Shown in pieces: positions 44,013-53,309 of a DNA stretch of 64,000 bases; within the stretch, counting starts at the first letter, position 1; every line of letters starts with the position of its first letter. Below the pieces are notes generated by a model. It had not been told where the DNA came from. It saw only the letters and a program-made list of their open reading frames with translations, and ran no database searches. The stretch is from Pyropia yezoensis (Eukaryota > Rhodophyta > Bangiophyceae > Bangiales > Bangiaceae): the NCBI GenBank assembly GCA_009829735.1, contig CM020618.1, positions 28,744,894 to 28,808,893 of the forward strand, written 5' to 3'. Both the position numbers and the translations under genes were made by a program.

Positions 44013-47000
44013 GCTGGACTTTCAGGGCGGATGTGGTTGCCGGCCTTCCCCTATTGCATGCATGGACGTGCACGACGCATATCCCGCCCGCGCTATCACT
44101 GTCGGCCTCGCCGCGTTGCGCGACCTGTTTGTGCTGGACAAGGTGCGCATTGAGAAGTTGGACAATCCCGACGGCAATGGGGGCGGCGGCCCGGTAGCTG
44201 CTGCTGTGCGGTCAGCGTGTGGAGGTGATAACAGTACGGCTCCGGGAGTGGCCGCACCCCGTCCGGCTGATGCGACACTCGAGGACGCGACGTGGCCGGC
44301 GGTCAAGCTTTGGGCCATCACGCTCACGCGCCCCCCTCCTCGGCACGCCGTTCAAGGCCAGCAGCAGCACCATCAGCAGCAGCGGCCGCCCCTCTCGTGG
44401 TCTGATTGGCCTCCCGAGGCCGAAAATGCTGTTGCCGGTACGTCCCCGACGTCGGGCCGCGTGCTCCACACGCCGCTGACGTGGTGGATGGAGGGTTCCC
44501 GCATCAAGCGCATGTACAGTGCGGTGTGGGTCCTCAAGCGGTTTGTGTCTTTGCCCCCGCTCGGCGGCGGGGGCGGCGGGGACGCGCGCGGGCGGCGTCC
44601 CCGCCCGTCATCCGCGTGGCTCCGCGTGCTCGCCCTCCGCTCCGGGCGTGTGGACGTGTCACCGCCAACGCGGCCGACGCCGCAGTTGCAGTCGCCGACG
44701 CGACGGCCACTGCCACCGCCGCTGCACGAAGAAGAGACCCGCGGTCTGCCCGGCTGTGTCGTCCACATGACAGACGCCAACCACGACGACGACAAAATAC
44801 GACAGACAAACGTTGCTGTTGTTGATTGTACGTCGGGCGACCCGTCGGTTGACGTCCGGGTGTGGCAAGCGGTCCTTGACGTTGGGACGCTGAAAGAAGC
44901 TGCCCTGGACGTGGCCGCCCTGGCCGCGAGCTTACGTCATCGGGACGCATGTGCCAGGCACCCGGCTGGCTGCGGGCATGGGGAGGAAGTTTCGCGTACC
45001 GCGGCGTACGCAGCTGCTGCGGAAAGCGCCGCGTGCCAAGCCAGGCAAGAGACAAACACAGCCGGTCAGGAACAAACCACAGGAAGCGCCGCGCCGCCCG
45101 TTCTGCATCGCCCGGGTCCCGGACAGGGTCGGCATGTGCCCCACTCGACCGGTCGGCACCACGAGTCTTTTGTGACGTCGCAGCGCTCGCGCTTGGCGTC
45201 GCCGCAGCCGTTGCCACTGCCCGGCCGGCCGGGGTGGCAGACCGCTCGCCGGGGCGCTGCCCGGGGCCTGCAGCGAGTGGGCGTGCTGACGCCAGACAAG
45301 CGGTTTCTTATAGCCATTCTGGAGGGCGCCCTCGGCACCGCCGCCTTTGAACGCGGCTGTGGTGCCGTTGATGGCGGCATGTGTGCTGGCAGCGCCAGCG
45401 ACTCTGCCGCCAAACGCCAGCCCTGTCGTTGTGAGCGACTGCAGGCTGCTGCCGAGATGGAGCCTTTCGAGCTCTTACTGTGGCTCTCCTCGCTGCACCC
45501 GCTTGTTGCCGCCGACGCGGAAGAGCGGCGGCGGCTTGCACCACAGCGGCAGCAGCCAACAACACTACCATTCCGCCCCGCGCGCCCGTCATCGACACCG
45601 ACCGGCAAGCTGCAAGGCACACTTCCACCACCAATCGCCGCGCCTGCGGTACACAGCGACGGGCGCAGGCAGGCCTTTTCGTCATGGTGGGCCTGCGCGT
45701 CCGCTGCTGCGGCTGCCGGAGCTGAGCCTCCCTCACATGGGCGAAAGCGTCCTCGTTCCGCCGTTGGGGGTACGGGCGTCCCAAGCAGCCCTGAACAGGG
45801 TGCTGACGACGCATGCGCTGCGCACCGGGAGGGGCGCGCCTTGTTGGCACTCAGCGCCACCGTTCGATGTGCTGTGACTGCCGTCGTGCGCTCCTGGGAT
45901 GCCGTCGCAAGGCGCATCGGCTTTGAAAGCATCGAGAACTGCCTCGCCCCGTACCTCTTGTGGCACTCACGGTCGTGCGCGTTTACGACGCTGTCAGAAC
46001 CGCAAGGTACTGCCGGCGTATTCGCGCCCGCTGCGCAGCGGTTTGACATTGCCCACGGGCTCCCCCCCCCAACTTCCAGGGCCGACAGGGACGGGACTCC
46101 CGTCTGTACAGAGGCACTGCACCGCACCGCCGTCGCGGATGCACAGCTCCGCATGGCTGCTGCTCATTTTGTCTACCACATGGGGGAGGTGACGAAGCCC
46201 GAGCGACTCGCCGACGCGGCAGCCGCTCTGTTGGGAGCAACTGCAATGCAGCAGCCGCAGCGGGGCCAGCCGCAGCGAGGACAGCATCTGCAAGCGCCTT
46301 CCCGCCCAGCCACCGCCACGGCGGCGGGTGCTCCACCACCGGCGGCGGCTGCGTCGGCGGTTGACGCGCTTCCTGCTGCCGTCAATGGGGAAACAAAGCC
46401 GGGCTACTTGACAGCCACTGCATTTGTGGGCAGAGGACTGGCAGCACGCTGTCCGTGGGAGGTGGTGGGGGTGCCCCCAGTGCTAAACCCGACCGTCCGA
46501 GGCCTAACCGGCTTTCGGCCCGTCGTCGTCGATGCCGCGGGGGCAGCAGCGATGGGCACCATCCCGCCTGCGACGCCGGCCACCGCGGAGGAGGGGGGGG
46601 CGGGGGGGGGGGGCGCCCCCGGGAGGATGTGTGCTTGTCGCGTGGAGGACGCAGGCGCTCGTGTGAGCCTGGTGAACCGCGCTCTTGCGCGCGACGCAGG
46701 CGTCGCCGCAGCGCGTGCGGCGTTGGCCGCGGACATACACCGGGGTGGCACGCCTGTCGCTGCTGCTGCTGTTGCAACACACGCCGCTCCCCGTGTGTGT
46801 GACGACGAGGACGATGGCGGCGGCGTGGGTGGTGGGCGTGCCACGCCCGTCCATGCCGCTGGGGGGCAAGGCCAGCCAGGACCGCGAGCAGCACAAGCAG
46901 CACGAAAAGCACCGGCAGCTGCGCTGAGGGCGCAGCCGGCAGCACCATCGCCTGTACCATCAGCAGCACCAACAGCGCCGGCCAGACGAGCGGCGTCCGT

Positions 47001-49674
47001 AGCCGGGGGGTCACCAGTGCTCTTTCCGCCAGTGCCTGGCACCGAGGGCGGCTCTGCGGCTGCGTTGGGGAGTTGCAGGCCTGTCACCAACGGCGACCCG
47101 TTGGCCCGTCACATCCGCACTGTGCAGACGGCCATGCGTGCCGTTGTGCAAACGCATGTGTGCGACGTGAGGGACCTCGACAAGACCCACAGCGCCGCCA
47201 ACGAGGGTGCCCGCAGCAGCAGCAGCAGCAGCAGCAGCCGCATCGGAGGATGTGATGCTTACCGCATTGGCCCCGACCTGCGTGGCGCTGTTCAGCTCGT
47301 GCTGTCCGACCCCCCTTACAACACCCGCCGTCTACATGCAATGCCCAACTCTCATTACGACAACCTGTCGGAGGACGTGCTGAAGGAGACCGTGTCGCGG
47401 ATACACGACTGGGTTCGTCCTGGTGGGCACGTGCTACTATTTTGCAGCCCGATGCAGTTCCCGCTGTGGGTGACGCATCTGAGCAAGTTGGAGGACCCAC
47501 TCCCGCCGACGGATGGTGACAAGGCTGCAGCCGTAGCCGCAGCTCCCGGCAGTGGGGAGGAACCAGTGTCGGGGGGTCAACGTGCGGCTGCTGCTGAGGC
47601 AGGGGCTGCAACGGGTGCTGCCCCTCATGCGCCCGACGGTGCGGTCGCCGCTACGACCACAACAGGTCCGCCAAGGACGACCGACCGCTCAGCTGCCGGT
47701 AGCGGCGGGGGTCGTGACCCCAACCGTGGCAGTGGCGGTGGCGGGCGGGGCGGCTGGGAACCTTCTGTTGGAGAACCACGGCAGCGAAAACGACGACGGC
47801 GAGCTACGCCCGCTTTTCAGGTGGAATCGTGCCCCCTGTTGGCCGTTCTGGCGCCCAACGCGTGGGCACCGACAAGAAGGTCGCCGACGATGATGACCAA
47901 CCGGTCCCAGTACGTGCTCCACGCGACCAGGAACGGAGCGCCCGCCACGGCTGCCTACCGGGCTGTTAATTACCGCACGTTCATCGCCGTCCCGTCGCGC
48001 TTCCCCGCGCACCACAACGTCATTGACAACGTGGTTCCCCTGCGGGATGTCGAGGTCCTTCGCTGGACGCCGGGGCTGAGAGAGTTGGTCGGTAAGCCGC
48101 AACAGCAGGAGCAGCGGCAGAGCACCGGGCGGCGGGACACCGACGGCGGGAGCGGGGGCGGCGGCGACAGCAGCGGCAATGAGAATACGGACAGGGACGG
48201 GGACAATACGCCGTGCGGCTCCGACGACGGGGCCGACGACGACGGAGAAGTGCCTGACCCCAACGATGATGTTGGCGACGACGACGATATGGATAGCGAC
48301 GTTGCCGACGGCTCCGACACGGAGGGCGGCGACCAGGACGAGACGGACGATGACGGCGACGACGACGACGACGGAAGCGACGTGAACTGGAGCCTGGGCC
48401 CTCAAAGACGCACGAAGCGCGGGGCACGCCCCCCAGAACGGGGAGGCGGTGCCGGTCGAGGCAGCGCGCGTGCACGTGCACGTGCGGGTGGTGGTGGTGG
48501 TGCCCCCACCGCGTCGGCGGGGGCGTCGGGGGGTGCCCCCGGCGACGTCCCGCCTCGCGCCGGCCGACGCGTGCGTACTCGGCGTGCGGTAGACGCCGGT
48601 GCTCCGTCCAAGCTGGCCAAGCCGCGCTGCCCGCCGCATCCCACCTCCTCTGTACAGCAGCGCCAGAAGGAGCTGCAGCCGCAGCAGCAGCAGACGTCAC
48701 CATTGTGTCCTCCTTTTCGCCCAGCTCACCCCCACAAGACACGCCCGCGCGCCCTTGCGCCACGCGTCCGAAGCGAGCAGAAGTCTGTCCTCTGCCTGTC
48801 CGAGTTGATCATGCGAATGTCCAATGCGGACGACCTCGTCCTCGACATGTTTGCGGGCACGTGCTCCACCGCGATGGCCGCGATCAGGATGCCCAGCGGC
48901 CAGCATCGGCGCGTTGTTTGTGCCGACAGCGACCCGGCCGTCATTGCAGCGTCGCAGCCACGCCTGTTCCGAGAGTTTGTCGACCAGGTTGTTGGTGGCG
49001 GCTTCCGGTCGTGCCCCGACGTTACTGCAGAGGTGGTGCACGCTGCGCGAGAGGTGCTGTTAGCCAATGAGGCCGCCGCCGTCGCTGCGACAGGTGCTGC
49101 TGAAGGTGCTGGTGACCTGGTCGTGGCCAAGACCGCCCCGCTGCTGCTGGCGCCGTCCTTTCAAACGACAGCCGCTGCCTGGGCGCGCGTGCCCGGCCAG
49201 CCGTGCTTCACGGCCCTGCCAGCACACATGCTCCTCCTGCTTGCCAACCGGTGGGCCGCACAAAATGATAACGAGCGAAGGGCGGGGTACCACAGGCAGG
49301 CCGCGGCCCGACCACGGGTGCAGCCCCGCCGGCTCACCGACCGAGCATTGGGGGCCTTTATTCCCGGCCACCACACCCAGTGGCCACGCATGCTCACCCG
49401 TACTGTCACCGCTACCGGGGCAGTGGCTTGGGCGTTGCGGGCACCAAGTGGCGCTGGATGGCAGTACCGGCGGCGCGCGGTGGGGCCTATGACGGGTGCT
49501 GGGACGGACATGCGGAGAGGGGGGTTAGGGTTGAGTGTGAAGTTGTGGGGGGGGAGGGCAGGGGAAGCGGCGCGCCGCGTACGTGGGGCAGCTCCGTTCA
49601 GTGCCACACGACCTCATTCCCAACGGGAGCTCGCTTTGAGCTGCAATGACAAACGCGATGGGTTCGGGGCTTGA
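43672..49674 (+). CDS. Very large beta-class DNA methyltransferase (N6-adenine/N4-cytosine type)
   Basis: A 2000-residue frame from the ATG at 43672 (MADLLPPSWLVLSVTRIVTA). The catalytic motif comes first: VQLVLSDPPYNTRRLHAMPN with DPPYN at residues 1213-1217 (motif IV), then WVRPGGHVLLFCSP. Much later come KSVLCLSELIMRMSNADDLV (motif X-like) and VLDMFAGTCSTAMAAIRMP (motif I, AdoMet binding, residue 1725), then VVCADSDPAVIAAS (motif II). This permuted IV-X-I order defines the beta group of amino-methyltransferases. Bacterial and phage enzymes of this group modify N6-adenine or N4-cytosine. The typical size is ~300-400 residues. Here about 500 residues separate the halves, including Asp-rich low complexity (48200-48380), and a 1200-residue N-terminal part has no recognised domain (WWMEGSRIKRMYSAVWVLKR, RFLIAILEGALGTAAFERG). 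All catalytic motifs look intact. Its position after the ParB-like and dioxygenase genes suggests joint action on DNA modification. Confidence 0.85.
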
Positions 49675-49839
49675 CACGGGGAGCGGGGCTGAGCAGGGTG
49701 GTGAGGGAGGGGCGGGGGGAGGGGTGGGGGGAGGGGGGGTGAGAGGGAAGGGGGGGGCAGGGGGGGCCCGTCTGCAAGCCGAAACGTCTGCCGACACTTC
49801 CTCGTGGACGGTGGGGGGGGGGGGGGGGGGGGGGGGGGG

Positions 49840-50130
49840 GCGGGACCCGACCTTGTCCACGTCCGCGGGCAACCGCAGGCGGGGAGCCGCCCACGGCAAA
49901 GTCTTTCGCGGACGCGGCTGGCCGGATCCCACCCGGCCGGGTCGCCACCTATCCATTATGTGTGCACCGGCCACCCGGGACGTGGCAGTCGGGCCGGGTC
50001 GCCGCCTATCCATTATGTGTGCACCGGCCACCCGGGACGTGGCAGTCGGTGGTGGCCACGGTAATTAAAAGAAAGCACATTAAATACAACAATCGATAAC
50101 AAAGCACGTTAAAATACAACAATCGATGCT
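49840..50130 (-). repeat. Element repeat block, copy F (inverted) with AT-rich tandem repeat
   Basis: It has the opposite orientation to copies A-E. On the minus strand, two tandem core units (CCACGTCCCGGGTGG...CATAATGGATAGG, about 49948-50045, offset about 56 nt) are followed by GGATCCGGCCAGCC and GACTTTGCCGTGGGCGGC. At the outer side, 50075-50128, a 28-nt AT-rich unit (TTAAATACAACAATCGATA) is repeated twice. Together with copies D/E it brackets the ParB-dioxygenase-methyltransferase genes as inverted repeats. A G run of about 31 nt lies at 49810-49840. Confidence 0.8.
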
Positions 50131-50658
50131 GACCATGACGCACCCGCGCGGCCGGACTGCCTCCCCCCCCCCCCCCCCTGCTCTATCCCTAGGCCCCCCC
50201 TTCAGCCGCACCGCTCACATTGATTGTCCTGGCGGACCCAGGGCGCGGTGCAACGCACCTGCAGCCGCGCCACATCCGTGCACGTGCGGTGTGTGGGCCT
50301 GCATGGGGCGGCGCGCACGCCGTGTGCTGGGGGGACTTCAGAGGAGGGGACGGGAGGGGGGGGGGGGGGGGGGGGGGTGGGGAGGGGAGCTCGAGAGGAC
50401 GCGCTGCCTGAAGGTTTGGAAGCACACTGCCAAGACGGCCGACGGCTGAGCAGAGCGCTATGTGGTACGACTGTGCTCCGGGAAGGGAACTAACTACCAG
50501 GCTGGGTGCGTGCGTCGCGGCGAGGGCGGCAAATGGACTTCGACTCGCAACACACAGTCAGCAGGTGTCTATGGACAAGAAGAAAATCATGCATACCTCC
50601 TACTGGTCTGGGTATGGGTGCCGCCAACCCTACACCCCTGCGAGGGGTGGTCGCGCCG
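50131..50658. other. Spacer between methyltransferase-side repeat and Ulp1 3' end
   Basis: GC-rich with a C run (50163-50179) and a G run (50358-50376), then mixed sequence to the Ulp1 stop. No gene was recognised. 49675-49809 upstream of the repeat is G-rich 3' flank of the methyltransferase gene. Confidence 0.4.
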
Positions 50659-53196
50659 TCAACAGTAGAGCTTTCCAATGAGCAGATCAAGGGCCATTCG
50701 CAGCCGGAGATTGGCGAGTGCCTCTGCGCCAACGACGGGTGGGATGGGGACTCCCAGGCTCAAGCAGTCCGCAAAGAGGAGCATGAAAACGCCACAGCTG
50801 CTGCCATCGGTCTGGTAGGGTAGGCCCTGACGGACGACGATGCCGTCCCAGCAGGTTTCGTCTGCGACGCGTGCCGCCTCCGCTGCCGCGCGCGTCGCGG
50901 CAGCCGCAGCGCCAGCGCGCGTGTCCCCACCGTCGCAGTCGTCGTCGCAGCCGTCGAGCCGCGCGTCCGCCACATTCGATTTCGCCGCCGCCGCCGCCGC
51001 CGCCGCCACCACAGCGACCTCGTCCCTGTACCACTGGTACAAAACAGAGAGCACTCCGGGTCGTACGTGCCGTGACCGGAAAGAGTTGAAAAACCGTACG
51101 CACCTGCGCACAGGGTCGATTTGTGCGAGGCACCAGTGGTTGCCGCCCTCGTGGATGGGCACCAGTATGGAGTGTAGTGCACAGACGTCCACCCCTGCCC
51201 CGCGCGTCCACCTCGATACACGCGCATGGTCACCTCGAACGACCGACTGCTGGTGGTCCGTCGCTGCCCCGTGGGGGTCCCCGCCGGTCAGCGTCGTGAA
51301 AAAGAAGGTGCCCCAACAGTGGGACTGTGCTGGGTCCAGTCGCCGCTTGTGGATGGGCTCCTCGACCGCCGCGGCGTCGCCCGCAGCAGCGACACTCGGG
51401 CCCGCAGCATGCGGTTCCTTGTTCATCTTGCCGTCGCCGTGTGCAGGATGTGTGGCCACCTCAGTCCCGTCCGACATCAAAAAGGCCACCCGGTCTTCGC
51501 ATGCCTCCGGCCCCGTCGTAGGTGTCGCTTCCCCGGTCTCTCGCGGCGGCTGGCTTCCCTCCTGTGCCACCGGAGGAGCGTGGACGGGCTTGACTTGCCC
51601 CGCTGCGTCACCGACGCCGCCGCGAGCTTCCTGTCCAGCGTGCTGAGATGCGCCCGCAGGCGACCCGAGTCGCCCGCCCCGGCGACCCGTGTCAGGACCC
51701 TTCACGGTCGCGACCTTGTCCTTTGTCGACGATGACGACGCGTCGCCCCGTCTAACGCGAGTATTCATCAACCCAACGTACGCGTTGATGACATTGTCGT
51801 TGAGCCACATGGCGGTATCGGAGAGCCGTCGCAAATCGCCTGCCGTGATGTCCGTCATCGAGCCGTGCACGCCAGGCACTTGAAAAAGCACCGTCTCACT
51901 TTGTCGACCGGTCGGCAGCCCTTTGATGAACGCCACACAGTCCGGTGGCAGGGGCCCCAAAGACAGGGCGCCAACGCGAGCAGTCGCTCCGACCGGAGGC
52001 TTTGGTGGTCCACGACGCGCTCTCTTTCTTTCGACTGGCTTGTTGAGCTTCTCAGGGGCCTTCGTATCGGCGGCAGTGTCCGCCGCGGTGGAGGCGGCCG
52101 CAGTCGTTCCCGCATCGTCCACATGTGCGGACCCAGAACCGTTCGTTCCTTCGCCCACTAGCGGAAACCGCACCGCGCGTTGCAGTGCGTGCCGGTCCCA
52201 CCTCCACACGCGCTGCCGCGGAAGGGGCCGCACGCCCACCTCCGATGCACCGAAGCCTGGGACAGCACGCTGGCCCATGACAAACGGTGCCACCTCGTAC
52301 GCGATGGCCGGCTCCAAGTGGACCTCGTCCTGCTGCCCCTGCTGTTCTTGGCGCTGCTGCTGCTGCTGCGGCTGGCTCTGGTCCTCTTTCGCACAAGCAT
52401 CTGCGCGATCTGCCCGACCTGGGGCCCCCGCCGGTACCAGCGATGGTGGTGCCGTGAACCCGTCTATAGCCGCACCTTGCACGACGCCCAACAAGAAGCG
52501 CTCTTCCACAGAGCGCTTGGACGGCGCACACGCCAACACCTGTGCCACTCGGCGTGCCACTACCACGGCCCGCGCTGCGCGCTTTGACGCCTCACTCCCT
52601 GCTTGGCCTGCCACGCGCTCCTCGACAAGCAGCCCTCCCGCCGGGCCTCCACCCCCCATGTGGCGCCGACCACGAGCGGCGCTGGCGACGACGCCGGCGC
52701 CGGTGGCGGTTGCTGCGGCGGTGGCTGCGGCGTCCGCGGCATGAACCGAACAGCCAACAGCGGCAGAACGGGCCACAGCAATCGCCGCGGCAGCGCTGGG
52801 GTGCAAGACCCCCAAAAGGGGAAGTGGCGCACGTCCCTTGTCCGTTTGGTCGCCCGCACGCCTACCCCCCGCCTGGGGCCCACACAGCTGGGTTTGCCGG
52901 CGCTGACGCGGCGGCTGTTCGGAATGGGAGCTGGCGGACCGCCCACTGGACCGCCCACTGTCCGCGCCATCGCCGCCGGCATCACCTTCGCCGTCGCCGT
53001 CGCCGTCGCCGTCGCCCCCGACGCTGGCTACGTTATCCGTCGCCGTCGCCTTTGCACGAGAGCGCTTTCTACCCGCCACCGCGCTGTCGGTCGCACAGGG
53101 AGCGCCCTCTGTGGCAGGGTCCATCGGCGGCCCGGCCGCCGTTTGGGCGGCTGACGTTTGCGCCGCAGGTGCAGCCGTCGAGGGTGACCCCGTCAT
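50659..53196 (-). CDS. Ulp1-type (C48) cysteine protease with Asn at the catalytic Asp position
   Basis: An 845-residue frame from the ATG at 53196-53194 (MTGSPSTAAPAAQTSAAQTA). The C-terminal Ulp1 domain begins ITAGDLRRLSDTAMWLNDNV and INAYVGLMNTR, the SUMO-protease N-terminal signature. After a long insert, CWGTFFFTTLT leads to the active site. The His is in GGNHWCLAQID (H687), the next residue of the triad position is Asn (FFNSF, N704), the oxyanion Gln is in LPYQTDG (Q795) and the nucleophile Cys is in SSCGVF (C801). The His-to-Asn spacing (17) and Gln-to-Cys spacing (6) equal those in Ulp1, so N704 replaces the usual Asp. It may still support catalysis, as Asn does in papain. The N-terminal half is low-complexity with basic nuclear-type patches (RKRSRAK, KPVERKRARRG). 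Ulp1-like proteases process SUMO conjugates and are carried by several eukaryotic DNA transposon groups. The gene is divergent from the helicase gene across an 8-unit repeat array. Confidence 0.85.
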   Translation of the reverse strand: MTGSPSTAAPAAQTSAAQTAAGPPMDPATEGAPCATDSAVAGRKRSRAKATATDNVASVGGDGDGDGDGEGDAGGDGADSGRSSGRSASSHSEQPPRQRRQTQLCGPQAGGRRAGDQTDKGRAPLPLLGVLHPSAAAAIAVARSAAVGCSVHAADAAATAAATATGAGVVASAARGRRHMGGGGPAGGLLVEERVAGQAGSEASKRAARAVVVARRVAQVLACAPSKRSVEERFLLGVVQGAAIDGFTAPPSLVPAGAPGRADRADACAKEDQSQPQQQQQRQEQQGQQDEVHLEPAIAYEVAPFVMGQRAVPGFGASEVGVRPLPRQRVWRWDRHALQRAVRFPLVGEGTNGSGSAHVDDAGTTAAASTAADTAADTKAPEKLNKPVERKRARRGPPKPPVGATARVGALSLGPLPPDCVAFIKGLPTGRQSETVLFQVPGVHGSMTDITAGDLRRLSDTAMWLNDNVINAYVGLMNTRVRRGDASSSSTKDKVATVKGPDTGRRGGRLGSPAGASQHAGQEARGGVGDAAGQVKPVHAPPVAQEGSQPPRETGEATPTTGPEACEDRVAFLMSDGTEVATHPAHGDGKMNKEPHAAGPSVAAAGDAAAVEEPIHKRRLDPAQSHCWGTFFFTTLTGGDPHGAATDHQQSVVRGDHARVSRWTRGAGVDVCALHSILVPIHEGGNHWCLAQIDPVRRCVRFFNSFRSRHVRPGVLSVLYQWYRDEVAVVAAAAAAAAKSNVADARLDGCDDDCDGGDTRAGAAAAATRAAAEAARVADETCWDGIVVRQGLPYQTDGSSCGVFMLLFADCLSLGVPIPPVVGAEALANLRLRMALDLLIGKLYC

Positions 53197-53309
53197 CTTT
53201 GCCGCCACTCCCGCCGCCACCGCAGACGGCCGTTGTGGCGCCGGTACGAGGGACCGGTCTGTAGTTGATGGTAGATGAAAGGGGGGGGGGGGGGGGGGGG
53301 GGGGGGGGC

